A DNA stretch of 56,178 nucleotides from Acidobacteriota bacterium (lineage in GTDB: Bacteria; Actinomycetota; Actinomycetes; Actinomycetales; Microbacteriaceae): assembly GCA_019351995.1 (NCBI GenBank), contig JABBOD010000018.1, positions 1 to 56,178 on the forward strand, read 5' to 3'. A program made the translations under genes and the position numbers. Shown here in pieces: positions 8,993 to 17,907 of the stretch. Under the pieces are notes generated by a model. The model worked only from the letters and a program-made list of their open reading frames with translations. It was not told the origin of the DNA and made no database searches. Every line of letters starts with the position of its first letter. Positions within the stretch are counted from its first letter, which is position 1.

Positions 8993-9427
8993 GTGTCGAC
9001 CCAGGCCGCACGATCCGGAGCAGTCGAAGCCACGAAGATCCGTGGCCCCAAGCGCCCGGCAGGAACGCTGTACCGAGGCCGCGAAGGCATGTGGTCGTGG
9101 GTGCTTCACCGCATCACCGGCGTCGCGATCTTCTTCTTCCTCCTGGTCCACGTGCTCGACACCTCCCTGGTGCGGATCACACCAGAGGGCTACAACGCGG
9201 TCATCAACACCTACAAGACCCCGATCCTCGGCCTCGGCGAGTTGGCTCTCGTGGCGGCGATCGGTTTCCATGCGCTCAACGGAATCCGAATTATCCTCAT
9301 CGACTTCTGGAGTGTCGGCACACGGCACCAGAAGCTGTTGTTCTGGATCGTGATCGCGCTCTGGATCGTGCTGCTCGCAGGGTTCGCACCACGACAGATC
9401 ATCAACATCATCGCGGAGATGTCATGA
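8993..9427 (+). CDS. sdhC: Succinate dehydrogenase cytochrome b556 subunit
   Basis: Membrane anchor of complex II that binds haem b and quinone. 144 residues from the GTG at 8993, preceded by AGAGGAG with a 4-nt gap; upstream in-frame ATGs lack this and would add an unrelated leader. The signature SWVLHRITG (35-43) and the following helix with His53 match the SdhC family, and three hydrophobic helices are visible. The stop overlaps the sdhD ATG (ATGA). Confidence 0.93.
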   Translation: MSTQAARSGAVEATKIRGPKRPAGTLYRGREGMWSWVLHRITGVAIFFFLLVHVLDTSLVRITPEGYNAVINTYKTPILGLGELALVAAIGFHALNGIRIILIDFWSVGTRHQKLLFWIVIALWIVLLAGFAPRQIINIIAEMS

Positions 9428-9876
9428 CAACGATCGACGCCCCCCGCAGCCCGCACACTCCGGCGACGGCGACCCGCAAGGTCAACTGGGAGAAATGGGG
9501 CTGGATCTACATGCGCGCCTCGGGCATCCTGCTCGTGGTGCTGATCTTCGGTCACCTCTTCGTCAACCTCTTCCTCGGCACCGGCGTTCGCGCGATCGAC
9601 TTCGCCTTCGTCGCGGGGAAATGGGCGAGCCCGTTCTGGAAAGTCTGGGATGTCGCGATGCTCTGGCTGGCGCTGATCCACGGCGGCAACGGCATGCGCA
9701 CCGTCATCAACGACTACGCCCACGGGCGCGGCCGCACCGTTCTCCTCGTTCTGGTGGCCGCCTCGGTCATCGGACTGATCGTCCTCGGCACACTCGTGCT
9801 GACCACCTTCGACCCCTGCCCGGCTGGCGCGCCCGGCAACCTGGTCCCCAGTTTCTGCCCCGTCAACAGCAAGTGA
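9424..9876 (+). CDS. sdhD: Succinate dehydrogenase hydrophobic membrane anchor
   Basis: Second membrane anchor of complex II. 150 residues with three predicted helices: about 27-50, 65-90 (containing the [16 protein letters not shown] stretch with the likely haem/quinone-side histidine) and 100-125. The start ATG overlaps the sdhC stop by 4 bp. The C-terminal tail has two cysteines ([18 protein letters not shown]), which I simply note. The gene lies between sdhC and sdhA, as in other actinobacterial sdhCDAB operons. Confidence 0.92.
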   Translation: MTTIDAPRSPHTPATATRKVNWEKWGWIYMRASGILLVVLIFGHLFVNLFLGTGVRAIDFAFVAGKWASPFWKVWDVAMLWLALIHGGNGMRTVINDYAHGRGRTVLLVLVAASVIGLIVLGTLVLTTFDPCPAGAPGNLVPSFCPVNSK

Positions 9877-9886
9877 GCCCGAACAC

Positions 9887-11740
9887 GTGAGCACTGAAAG
9901 CCCCAGCAAGAAGTCGACCGCGAAGGCGGTCGAGCCGGAATATCTGGAGTTCGAGGACGGCGCTGTCATCGATGGCGTGCACTACCACCGGCACGACGTG
10001 GTGATCGTGGGCGCAGGCGGAGCCGGCATGCGTGCCGCGATCGAGGCGGGTCCGAAGGCGAACACCGCCGTCATCACGAAGCTGTACCCGACGCGTTCGC
10101 ACACTGGCGCGGCGCAGGGCGGTATGGCTGCCGCGCTCGCCAACGTCGAGGAAGACAACTGGGAGTGGCACACCTTCGACACCGTCAAGGGCGGTGACTA
10201 CCTGGTCGATCAGGATGCCGCCGAGATCCTGGCGAAGGAGGCCATCGACGCGATCTACGACCTCGAGAACATGGGCCTGCCCTTCAACCGCACGCCGGAG
10301 GGCAAGATCGACCAGCGCCGCTTCGGCGGCCACACCCGCGACCACGGCAAGGCGCCCGTTCGCCGGGCCTGCTACGCGGCCGACCGCACCGGCCACATGA
10401 TTCTTCAGACGCTGTTCCAGAACTGCGTGAAGCTGGGCGTCAACTTCTTCAACGAGTACTACGCACTCGACATCGTGATGACCAAGGTGAAGGGCAAGGA
10501 CCGCCCGTCGGCGGTCGTCGCCTACGAACTCGCCACCGGTGAGATCCACGTCTTCCAGGCGAAGTCGATCATCTTCGCGACCGGCGGATTCGGCAAGATC
10601 TACAAGACCACGTCGAACGCGCACACCCTCACCGGCGACGGCGTCGGCATCATCTGGCGCAAGGGCCTGCCGCTCGAGGACATGGAGTTCTTCCAGTTCC
10701 ATCCGACCGGCTTGGCCGGGCTCGGCATCCTCCTCACCGAGGGCGCTCGAGGGGAGGGGGCGATCCTCCGCAATGCCAGCGGCGAGCGCTTCATGGAGCG
10801 CTACGCCCCCACCATCAAAGACCTCGCCCCGCGCGACATCATCTCCCGCTGCATGGTCCAAGAGGTGGCGGAGGGCCGAGGCGCCGGGCCGCTCAAGGAC
10901 TACGTGCTCCTTGACTGCACCCACCTGGGCGCCGAGGTGCTCGAGACGAAGCTTCCGGACATCACCGAGTTCGCGCGCACCTACCTCGGCGTCGACCCCG
11001 TGGTCGAGCCCGTCCCGGTGATGCCGACGGCGCACTACGCGATGGGGGGCATCCCGACCAATATCAAGGCCGAGGTGTTGAGCGATAACGACACCGTCGT
11101 TCCGGGGCTCTACGCCGCGGGCGAGTGCGCCTGCGTCTCGGTGCACGGGTCGAACCGGCTCGGCACCAACTCGCTGCTCGACATCAATGTGTTCGGCAAG
11201 CGAGCGGGAAACTACGCCGTCGAGTACGCCAAGACGGCGGAGTTCGTGCCGGTACCGGTGAACGCCGCCTCGTTCGTGCAGGGTCTCGTCGAGGAACTTC
11301 GCGACTCGAACGGCACCGAGCGGATCGGAGCCCTGCGCAAAGAGCTGCAGGAGCAGATGGACTTGAACGCCCAGGTGTTCCGGACCGACGAGTCGCTTGC
11401 CAAGGTCACCGAGACGATCCACACGCTGCGCGGCCGCTACAAGAACGTCTCGATCCAGGACAAGGGTCGGCGTTTCAACACCGACCTGCTCGAGGCGATC
11501 GAGCTCGGCTTCCTGCTCGACCTCGCGGAGGTTGTCGTGTACTCCGCACGCAACCGACAGGAGAGCCGTGGCGGTCATCAGCGCGACGACTACCCGACGC
11601 GGGATGACGCCCACTACATGAAGCACACCATGGCCTATCTGACCGGCGACCCGCATTCGGCGGATGCCTCCGACCACATCTCGCTCGACTGGAAACCGGT
11701 CGTGATCACGAACTACCAACCGATGGAACGGAAGTACTGA
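9887..11740 (+). CDS. sdhA: Succinate dehydrogenase flavoprotein subunit
   Basis: Catalytic subunit oxidising succinate to fumarate. 617 residues: FAD Rossmann motif [13 protein letters not shown] (about 39-51), the FAD-linked histidine in [10 protein letters not shown] (His72), and the active-site stretch [15 protein letters not shown] near 145-160. FHPTGL and the [11 protein letters not shown] block complete the family pattern. About 30 N-terminal residues precede the FAD fold, slightly longer than in enteric SdhA. The GTG at 9887 is 10 bp after sdhD; its Shine-Dalgarno is weak. The TGA shares one base with the sdhB ATG. Confidence 0.97.
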   Translation: MSTESPSKKSTAKAVEPEYLEFEDGAVIDGVHYHRHDVVIVGAGGAGMRAAIEAGPKANTAVITKLYPTRSHTGAAQGGMAAALANVEEDNWEWHTFDTVKGGDYLVDQDAAEILAKEAIDAIYDLENMGLPFNRTPEGKIDQRRFGGHTRDHGKAPVRRACYAADRTGHMILQTLFQNCVKLGVNFFNEYYALDIVMTKVKGKDRPSAVVAYELATGEIHVFQAKSIIFATGGFGKIYKTTSNAHTLTGDGVGIIWRKGLPLEDMEFFQFHPTGLAGLGILLTEGARGEGAILRNASGERFMERYAPTIKDLAPRDIISRCMVQEVAEGRGAGPLKDYVLLDCTHLGAEVLETKLPDITEFARTYLGVDPVVEPVPVMPTAHYAMGGIPTNIKAEVLSDNDTVVPGLYAAGECACVSVHGSNRLGTNSLLDINVFGKRAGNYAVEYAKTAEFVPVPVNAASFVQGLVEELRDSNGTERIGALRKELQEQMDLNAQVFRTDESLAKVTETIHTLRGRYKNVSIQDKGRRFNTDLLEAIELGFLLDLAEVVVYSARNRQESRGGHQRDDYPTRDDAHYMKHTMAYLTGDPHSADASDHISLDWKPVVITNYQPMERKY

Positions 11741-12546
11741 TGTCGGATGTCGCCGTCGCCCGCGACTCATCGTCTGCCATGCCCGAGGCCTCGATCGAGC
11801 CGTTCACCGTCACCCTGATCATCCGGCGTTTCGACCCCGAGGTGGACGCCGAACCGCACTGGCAAGACTTCGACGTGAAGATGTATGCGACCGACCGCGT
11901 GCTCGATGCTCTGCATCAGGTCAAATGGGAGCAGGATGGCACGCTGAGCTTCCGCCGCAGTTGCGCCCACGGCGTGTGCGGCTCGGACGCCATGCGCATC
12001 AATGGACGCAACCGCTTGGCCTGCAAGACCCTGATCAAGGATCTCGACATCACCAAGCCGATCTACATCGAGGCGATCAAGGGGCTGCCGCTCGAGAAGG
12101 ACCTCATCGTCGACATGGAGCCGTTCTTCGAGTCGTACCGCGCCATCCAGCCGTTCCTCATCGCGAGCGACAAGCCCGAGAAGGAGCGCATCCAGTCGGT
12201 CGCCCAACGCGCCGTCTTCGACGACACGACCAAATGCATCCTCTGCGCGGCATGCACCTCGAGCTGCCCGGTGTTCTGGACGGACGGGCAGTACTTCGGA
12301 CCGGCCGCGATCGTCAACGCGCACCGCTTCATCTTCGACAGCCGTGACGAGGGCAGCCAGGTTCGGCTTGACATCCTCAACGACAAAGAGGGCGTGTGGC
12401 GCTGCCGCACGACCTTCAACTGCACCGAGGCCTGCCCGCGCGGCATCGAGGTCACTAAGGCGATCTCCGACGTGAAGGCGGCGATCCTGCGCGGCAACCC
12501 CGGGCTGCCGCCGTCAGATCTCACGCTCACGCCCGTTTCGGCGTAA
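11740..12546 (+). CDS. sdhB: Succinate dehydrogenase iron-sulfur subunit
   Basis: Passes electrons from SdhA to quinone. 268 residues. The [2Fe-2S] ligands are in SCAHGVCGSDAM (Cys75, Cys80, Asp83) and Cys95; Asp at the third position also occurs in E. coli SdhB. The second cluster domain has CILCAACTSSCP (Cys166, 169, 172, 176) and Cys222, Cys228, Cys232 for the remaining clusters. The ATG shares one base with the sdhA TGA. A weak hairpin (CCCCC 12561-12565 / GGGGG 12576-12580) follows the gene. Confidence 0.97.
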   Translation: MSDVAVARDSSSAMPEASIEPFTVTLIIRRFDPEVDAEPHWQDFDVKMYATDRVLDALHQVKWEQDGTLSFRRSCAHGVCGSDAMRINGRNRLACKTLIKDLDITKPIYIEAIKGLPLEKDLIVDMEPFFESYRAIQPFLIASDKPEKERIQSVAQRAVFDDTTKCILCAACTSSCPVFWTDGQYFGPAAIVNAHRFIFDSRDEGSQVRLDILNDKEGVWRCRTTFNCTEACPRGIEVTKAISDVKAAILRGNPGLPPSDLTLTPVSA

Positions 12547-12695
12547 AGCAGCCCACCGATCCCCCGTCACTTTCTGGGGGTACGCTGACCCGGCGCGGGC
12601 GCGGATGGGCACAGAGGCCGCGGGGCGGTAACGTCGTGAGAAGTGACCTCCGTGCACCGTGGCGCGTGAGGGTTGGCACCGGGCAAGGAGGCACC

Positions 12696-13826
12696 GTGCA
12701 GATCGTGGGGGCGGTGCTCGAGCGCAGCGGATCCGCTCGGCCGTTCGCCGAATCACGACCGTTCACGGTGTCGGCCATCGAGCTGGACGAGCCGGCTGGT
12801 GATGAGCTTCTCGTCCGGATCGAGGCGGCAAGCGTCTGCCACTCCGACCTCTCCGTCGTCGACGGCAGTCGTCCGCGACCGCTCCCGATGCTTCTGGGCC
12901 ATGAGGCCGCGGGAATCGTCGAGCGGATCGGCGAGGGGGAGGCCGCCACGGCGTCCGGCATCGCGGTGGGCGACCGCGTGGTGATGACTTTCCTCCCCCG
13001 CTGCGGCAAGTGCCCGGAGTGCGCAACTGACGGCCGCCTCCCCTGCCGAGTCGGCGCTGCGGCGAACGGCGCCGGGACGCTGCTCGGCGGCGGGACGCGG
13101 CTCCACCGGGCGGCCGGTGACCTCTTCCATCACCTGGGGGTGTCAGCCTTTGCGAGCCACGCGGTGGTCAACGTGGCCTCGGTGGTCCGCGTTGATGCGG
13201 ATGTGCCTGCTCCCGTCGCAGCCCTGCTGGGCTGCGCGGTGTTGACCGGCGGGGGTGCCGTCATCAACGCGGGGCAGCCGGAAGCCGGCGAGCCCGTCAT
13301 GGTCGTCGGACTCGGCGGGGTGGGAATGGCGGCGCTGCTGGTGGCGATCGCTTTCGGGCATCCGGTGATCGCCGTCGACGCGCTCACCGAGAAGCTGGAC
13401 CTCGCCCGCGAACTCGGCGCGAGTGAGACGTACACCCCGGCCGCGCTGGCCGAATCCGGCCGACGTGCACCCGTCGTCATTGAGGCCGCTGGATCGGCCC
13501 GCGCGTTCGAAACGGCTTTCGCGGCGACCGCGGCCGGCGGCCGCACCGTCACGGTGGGACTGCCGTCGCCCGATGCGCGGGTCTCGCTGCCTCCGCTCAC
13601 CCTGACCGCCGAGGCCCGCACCGTGATCGGCAGCTACCTCGGTTCTGCCGTGGCCAGCCGCGATATCCCCCGGTATGTCGACCTCTGGCGCGCGGGTCGG
13701 CTGCCCGTCGAGCGCCTCATCTCCTCACAGATCGGGCTCTCCGAGCTCGACGCCGCCATGGACCGGCTCGCGAGCGGCAGCGCCCTGCGACAGGTCATCG
13801 TCTTTCCGGAAGGGACAACCCTATGA
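12696..13826 (+). CDS. Zinc-dependent alcohol dehydrogenase (MDR family)
   Basis: Probably oxidises a primary or secondary alcohol with NAD(P)+. 376 residues from the GTG at 12696, which has AAGGAGG 4 nt upstream; an earlier in-frame GTG at 12636 lacks a ribosome site. Catalytic zinc ligands Cys48 and His69-Glu70 (GHEAAG) and the four structural zinc cysteines 103, 106, 109 and 117 (CGKCPEC...C) are intact. The nucleotide fold shows VVGLGGVGMAALL. First gene of a six-gene acyl-CoA-type operon; the 4-bp ATGA overlap with the SDR implies cotranslation. Substrate is unknown. Confidence 0.88.
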   Translation: MQIVGAVLERSGSARPFAESRPFTVSAIELDEPAGDELLVRIEAASVCHSDLSVVDGSRPRPLPMLLGHEAAGIVERIGEGEAATASGIAVGDRVVMTFLPRCGKCPECATDGRLPCRVGAAANGAGTLLGGGTRLHRAAGDLFHHLGVSAFASHAVVNVASVVRVDADVPAPVAALLGCAVLTGGGAVINAGQPEAGEPVMVVGLGGVGMAALLVAIAFGHPVIAVDALTEKLDLARELGASETYTPAALAESGRRAPVVIEAAGSARAFETAFAATAAGGRTVTVGLPSPDARVSLPPLTLTAEARTVIGSYLGSAVASRDIPRYVDLWRAGRLPVERLISSQIGLSELDAAMDRLASGSALRQVIVFPEGTTL

Positions 13827-14575
13827 GCCACCGCACCGCCATCGTCACCGGAGGGGCTCGCGGCATCGGCGCCGCGATCTCGCTCCGCCTCGCCGCGGAC
13901 GGCTACTCCGTCGGCGTGATCGACCTGCGCGAATCCGACACCGCCGAGACCGTGAACGCGATCACCGCGGCCGGCGGACGGGCGGTGGGCATCGGCGGCG
14001 ACGTCTCGGACAGCGAGGCGGTGGCGACCGCGGTGGCGACGGTCACCGCCGCGCTGGGAGCTCCGACGGTGCTCGTGAACAACGCCGGAATCCTGCGCGA
14101 CAACCTCCTCTTCAAGATGTCCGACGACGACTGGGATGCGGTGATGCGCGTTCACCTCCGCGGTGCCTTTCTGATGAGCCGGGAGGTGCAGAAGCACCAG
14201 GTCGAGGCGAAATGGGGCCGGATCGTGAACCTCTCGAGCACCTCCGCGCTCGGCAACCGCGGCCAGGCGAACTACGCGGCCGCCAAGGCCGGGTTGCAGG
14301 GCTTCACGAAGACACTGGCGATCGAGCTCGGCCGCTACAACGTGACGGTGAACGCGATCGCCCCCGGTTTCATCGCGACCGACATGCTGCGGGCCACGGC
14401 GGAGCGGATGGGTGTGTCATTCGAAGACTTCCTGGCGGGCGCAACCAAGGAGATCGCCGTGGGGAGAGTCGGGTATCCGGATGATGTGGCCGCCGCCGCG
14501 TCATTCTTCTGCTCCGAGGAGGCCAGCTTCGTCAGCGGTCAGGTGCTCTACGTGGCGGGCGGACCCAAAGCGTGA
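13823..14575 (+). CDS. SDR-family 3-oxoacyl reductase / hydroxyacyl dehydrogenase (FabG-like)
   Basis: Short-chain dehydrogenase of 250 residues. Cofactor motif TGGARGIG (9-16), NNAGI (86-90) and the catalytic Ser138-Tyr151-Lys155 set, which falls at the same numbers as in E. coli FabG. In this operon it more likely acts on a 3-hydroxy/3-oxoacyl-CoA than in fatty acid synthesis. It overlaps the alcohol dehydrogenase upstream (ATGA) and the MaoC gene downstream (GTGA). Confidence 0.88.
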   Translation: MSHRTAIVTGGARGIGAAISLRLAADGYSVGVIDLRESDTAETVNAITAAGGRAVGIGGDVSDSEAVATAVATVTAALGAPTVLVNNAGILRDNLLFKMSDDDWDAVMRVHLRGAFLMSREVQKHQVEAKWGRIVNLSSTSALGNRGQANYAAAKAGLQGFTKTLAIELGRYNVTVNAIAPGFIATDMLRATAERMGVSFEDFLAGATKEIAVGRVGYPDDVAAAASFFCSEEASFVSGQVLYVAGGPKA

Positions 14576-15033
14576 GCGCGCGGATCGTTGCGACGCCCGC
14601 CGAACTGTCCAACCTGGTGGGCACGGAGTCGGTCGGCGATGAGTGGATCACGATCGATCAGGGACGCATCGATGCGTTCGCGGGGGCGACCGGCGACTTC
14701 CAGTGGATCCACGTGGATCCGGAGCGCGCAGCATCCGGCCCCTTCGGTGCCACCATCGCGCACGGATACCTGACGCTGGCGCTGCTGCCGATGCTCACGG
14801 AGGGCCTGCTCGAGGTGGGCGGCTGCACGATGGCGGTGAACTACGGCCTCGATAAGGTGCGATTCCTGCAACCGCTGCTGGTCGGGTCGCGCGTGCGTGC
14901 TCGGAGCGAGGTCATGTCGGTGAACGAGAGCGCCCAGGGCTACCGGGTCGGGCTGCAGGTCACCGTCGAGATCGAGGGCTCGAACCGGCCGGCGCTGATC
15001 GCCGACACGATCGTCTTGTTCTTCACGGGATGA
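14572..15033 (+). CDS. MaoC-like (R)-enoyl-CoA hydratase/dehydratase
   Basis: Hot-dog protein of 153 residues, the usual single-domain length. The hydratase-2 motif is present as GATGDFQWIHVDPERA, with the Asp42/His47 catalytic pair, followed by AHGYLTLALLP. It would hydrate an enoyl-CoA or dehydrate the 3-hydroxyacyl-CoA, consistent with the SDR beside it. GTG start overlapping the SDR stop by 4 bp; it overlaps the thioesterase ATG by 4 bp at its end. Confidence 0.9.
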   Translation: MSARIVATPAELSNLVGTESVGDEWITIDQGRIDAFAGATGDFQWIHVDPERAASGPFGATIAHGYLTLALLPMLTEGLLEVGGCTMAVNYGLDKVRFLQPLLVGSRVRARSEVMSVNESAQGYRVGLQVTVEIEGSNRPALIADTIVLFFTG

Positions 15034-15458
15034 GCGGCGGGTACGGCCACGTCGCGCCTTTTCCCACCCGGTGGAGCGACAACGACAGCTACGGACACCT
15101 CAACAACACGATCTACTACTCCGCGATGGACACCACCATCAATGCGTGGCTGATCGAGGTGGCCGGATTCGACCCCGCGAGTTCGTCGGCCATCGCGCTC
15201 TGCGTCTCGTCATCCTGCGAGTTCCAGGCGTCTGCGTCATTCCCGGAGCCGCTCGAACTGGGCCTGCGAGCCAGCCGACTTGGCACCTCCAGCGTGACCT
15301 GGGAGCTCGGGGTATTGCGTCCTGTCTCCCACGACCTCGTCGCGACCGGCACGTTCGTGCACGTGTTCGTGGATCGCACCACGCGTCGTCCGGTGCCGAT
15401 CCCGGCCGCGATCCGTGCCGCGATCGAGCGGGAGCTGCTGCCGGACTCCGCGGCGTAG
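15030..15458 (+). CDS. Acyl-CoA thioesterase, hot-dog (4HBT/YbgC-like)
   Basis: Hydrolyses an acyl-CoA thioester. 142 residues; the 4HBT-type N-terminal motif TRWSDNDSYGHLNN (13-26) contains the aspartate and the GHLNN turn typical of the family. It ends 9 bp before the kinase gene. Within this operon it could release a dead-end acyl group or recover CoA; chain-length preference cannot be read from sequence. Confidence 0.87.
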   Translation: MSGGYGHVAPFPTRWSDNDSYGHLNNTIYYSAMDTTINAWLIEVAGFDPASSSAIALCVSSSCEFQASASFPEPLELGLRASRLGTSSVTWELGVLRPVSHDLVATGTFVHVFVDRTTRRPVPIPAAIRAAIERELLPDSAA

Positions 15459-15467
15459 GCTCGGCCC

Positions 15468-16535
15468 ATGGCGACGACGCAACCCGGGATCGATGTCGTA
15501 CGGTTCGGCGCCTGGCTGGCGGATGCGCATCCGGAGCTCTCGACGGGGTCGGAACTCGACGCGACACGGTTGGCAGGCGGACTCTCGAACCTGACCTATC
15601 GCCTCGATGGCGCCGCACGTCCGCTCGTAGTTCGGCGGCCACCGCTCGGGCATGTGCTGTCGACCGCGCACGACATGCAGCGGGAGTTCACGGTCATCGG
15701 GGCGTTGGCCGACAGCGCGGTCCCGGTGCCACCGGTGATTGCGTACTGTGACGACGGGCCAGAGGGTGGCAACGGCTCGGCCGGGCTGGGGACGCCCTTC
15801 TACGTGATGGATTTCGTGGCGGGTCCGATTCTCTCCTCCCGTCGCGCGAACGTCGGTCACTCCCCCGCTTCGCTGCGGGAGACGAGCCTTGAGCTGGCCC
15901 GCGTGCTGGGCGAGCTGCACCGCCTCGATCCGGCCGCGGTGGGGCTGGCCGAGTTCGGACGTCCCGCCGGATTCGTCGAGCGGCAACTGCGGCGTTGGAG
16001 CACGCAGTACGACGCCTCTCGCAGCCGCGAGCTGCCCGAGCTCGATGCGCTCCACGATCGGCTCGGTCCGGCGATGCCGACGACGACCCGCGACTCGCTG
16101 CTGCACGGCGACTTCCGCCTCGACAACGCGATCGTGGCGCCGAATGCCGCCGACGGCTCGCGAATCTCCGCCGTGCTCGACTGGGAGATGGCGACGATCG
16201 GGGACTCGCTGCTCGACCTGGGCACCTTCAGCATGTACTGGGAGATCGATCAGATCAGCGGCGGCTCAGACGTGGGCGGCAGTGCGGTGGACCCCGATGC
16301 CGGCTACCCCGGCTTCGACGAGTTGGTCGACGCGTACTCGGAGGTCGTGGGGGTGACGGTGCCGGAACTCGGCTGGTACCGCGCATTCGCGGCGTACAAG
16401 CTGGCGGTGATCCTCGAAGGCATCCACAAGCGTTTCACCAGCGGGCAGACCGTGGGACCGGGCTTCGAACAGGTGGGCGCTCTGGTCACGCCGTTGGCGT
16501 CCTGGGGACTTCGGCAAATGGAAACGAGAGGCTGA
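15468..16535 (+). CDS. APH-like phosphotransferase (ACAD10/11 kinase-domain type)
   Basis: Kinase of the aminoglycoside-phosphotransferase fold, 355 residues. The catalytic loop HGDFRLDN (213-220) and metal motif DWE (238-240) are intact. The stretch VLDWEMATIGDSLLDLG closely follows the N-terminal kinase domain of eukaryotic ACAD10/ACAD11 and bacterial LvaA rather than antibiotic kinases. It is separated by one base from the acyl-CoA dehydrogenase gene. Family knowledge: such kinases phosphorylate the 4-hydroxyl of 4-hydroxyacyl-CoA so that a partner dehydrogenase can eliminate phosphate. An antibiotic-resistance role is unlikely in this context. Confidence 0.85.
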   Translation: MATTQPGIDVVRFGAWLADAHPELSTGSELDATRLAGGLSNLTYRLDGAARPLVVRRPPLGHVLSTAHDMQREFTVIGALADSAVPVPPVIAYCDDGPEGGNGSAGLGTPFYVMDFVAGPILSSRRANVGHSPASLRETSLELARVLGELHRLDPAAVGLAEFGRPAGFVERQLRRWSTQYDASRSRELPELDALHDRLGPAMPTTTRDSLLHGDFRLDNAIVAPNAADGSRISAVLDWEMATIGDSLLDLGTFSMYWEIDQISGGSDVGGSAVDPDAGYPGFDELVDAYSEVVGVTVPELGWYRAFAAYKLAVILEGIHKRFTSGQTVGPGFEQVGALVTPLASWGLRQMETRG

Positions 16536-16536
16536 C

Positions 16537-17745
16537 ATGGATTTCGCCCACGACTCGCGCACCACCGAGCTCATCGCGACGCTACAGACCTTCCTCGACG
16601 AGGAGGTGTACCCGGCCGAGGCCGAGCTCCGCGCCGAACTCGCGGCATCCCCTGGGGTCTGGAGCGAGCCGGCGGTGGTCTCCCGACTCCGCTCGGCCGC
16701 GCGGACTCGCGGGCTGTGGAATCTCTTCCTTCCGGGCGAGGGGGCGGGCGGGGCCGGGCTCACGAACCTGCAGTACGCTCCGCTTGCCGAGCTGACGGGA
16801 CGCAGCATCCGCCTCGCGCCCGCCGCCCTCAACTGCGCGGCGCCCGACACCGGCAACATGGAGCTGCTGGCCGAGTTCGCGACGCCCGCGCAGAAGACCC
16901 GATGGCTGGAGCCGCTGCTCGAGGCGCGCATCCGGAGTGCGTTCTGCATGACCGAGCCGGATGTCGCCTCCTCCGACGCCACGAATATCGCCACCAGCAT
17001 CGTTCGTGACGGGGATTCGTACGTGATCACGGGCCGCAAATGGTGGTCGACCGGCGCCATGAACCCGGATGCCACCCTCTTCATCGTCATGGGCAAGACC
17101 GACCAGTCGGCCGAGCGCCATCGCCAGCAGAGCATGATCCTCGTGCCGCGGGATACCCCTGGCGTCACGGTCGTTCGCCCCCTCACCGTGTTCGGCTACG
17201 ACGATCGCGAGCACGGCGGACACGCCGAGGTCTCGTTCGATCAGGTGCGCGTGCCGGTCGCCAACCTGCTCGGCGAGGAGGGCGACGGCTTCGCGATGGC
17301 ACAGGCTCGGCTCGGCCCCGGTCGCATCCATCACTGCATGCGCGCGATCGGGATGGCGGAGCGGGCGCTCGATCTGGTGCGGTCGCGTGCCGCATCGCGC
17401 GTCGCATTCGGTCGCCCCCTCGCGGAGCAGGGCGTCGTGCGCGAGTGGGCCGCCGACGCGCGCGTGCAGCTCGAGGCGCTGCGGCTGCTGGTGCTCAAGA
17501 CGGCCTGGCTGATGGACACCGTGGGCAACAGGCGCGCGATGACCGAGATTCAGGCGATCAAGATCGCGGTGCCGTCTGCGGTCGAGAAGATCCTGGACCA
17601 CGCGATCCAGCTCTTCGGCGGGGCCGGCGTCTCGGATGACACTCCGCTCGCGGAGATGTGGGCGGCGGTGCGCACACTGCGGTTGGCCGACGGACCGGAT
17701 GAGGTGCACCGGATGTCGCTGGGCAAGGCCGAGCTGCGGCGCTGA
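16537..17745 (+). CDS. Acyl-CoA dehydrogenase, ACAD10/11-like
   Basis: FAD-dependent acyl-CoA dehydrogenase of 402 residues. AFCMTEPDVASSDATN is the FAD/substrate motif. The C-terminal block FGGAGVSDDTPLAEM followed by LRLADGPDEVH (about 381-391) is the form seen in the ACAD10/ACAD11 subgroup. Placed 1 bp after the APH-like kinase, it reproduces as two genes the kinase-dehydrogenase fusion of animals. I infer that it acts on the phosphorylated 4-hydroxyacyl-CoA. Last gene of the operon; a large palindrome follows. Confidence 0.9.
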   Translation: MDFAHDSRTTELIATLQTFLDEEVYPAEAELRAELAASPGVWSEPAVVSRLRSAARTRGLWNLFLPGEGAGGAGLTNLQYAPLAELTGRSIRLAPAALNCAAPDTGNMELLAEFATPAQKTRWLEPLLEARIRSAFCMTEPDVASSDATNIATSIVRDGDSYVITGRKWWSTGAMNPDATLFIVMGKTDQSAERHRQQSMILVPRDTPGVTVVRPLTVFGYDDREHGGHAEVSFDQVRVPVANLLGEEGDGFAMAQARLGPGRIHHCMRAIGMAERALDLVRSRAASRVAFGRPLAEQGVVREWAADARVQLEALRLLVLKTAWLMDTVGNRRAMTEIQAIKIAVPSAVEKILDHAIQLFGGAGVSDDTPLAEMWAAVRTLRLADGPDEVHRMSLGKAELRR

Positions 17746-17768
17746 CTCGCCGCGCACCCGGCAACACC

Positions 17769-17821
17769 CTCGGTGCGTTCTGGTTGTCAAGGACTGTCCT
17801 TGACAACCAGAACGAACCGAG
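17769..17821. terminator. Near-perfect 53-bp palindrome between convergent genes
   Basis: Symmetric about 17795: GTTCTGGTTGTCAAGGAC (17777-17794) and GTCCTTGACAACCAGAAC (17796-17813) are perfect inverse complements, and pairing extends to 26 bp per arm (17769-17794 with 17796-17821) with one mismatch at 17775/17815. It sits in the 162-bp gap between the convergent acyl-CoA dehydrogenase and SDR genes. Most likely a bidirectional terminator; there is no T tract, and base composition is near 50% GC, lower than its surroundings. Confidence 0.6.
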
Positions 17822-17907
17822 CGAGAGAGCTGCTCCCCGCGGACGTCGCACCGTTCCGGGCCCGCGAGCCCCGCACGGATGCGTCCTGCACCCACTCAGA
17901 TCGCGAC

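Noticed and set aside
9863..11770. Open frame of about 635 codons on the minus strand, antisense to sdhA
   Set aside because: Third-position GC bias of the real sdhA gene keeps the opposite strand open; the translation is low-complexity, Val/Asp/His/Arg-rich and resembles no family, while sdhA has every expected motif.
11962..11988. Apparent loss of a [2Fe-2S] cysteine in SdhB (Asp83)
   Set aside because: Aspartate at this position also occurs in functional E. coli SdhB, so it is not a defect.
12561..12580. Terminator after sdhB
   Set aside because: Only a 5-bp GC stem with a 10-nt loop and no T tract; too weak to list as a feature.
15468..16535. Aminoglycoside resistance kinase
   Set aside because: Motif form and placement one base from an ACAD10/11-type dehydrogenase point to acyl metabolism.
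12696..17745. Direct equivalent of the Pseudomonas lva (levulinate) operon
   Set aside because: Only the kinase, dehydrogenase and an SDR have counterparts; LvaB and the LvaE CoA ligase are missing, and MaoC, thioesterase and Zn alcohol dehydrogenase are extra.
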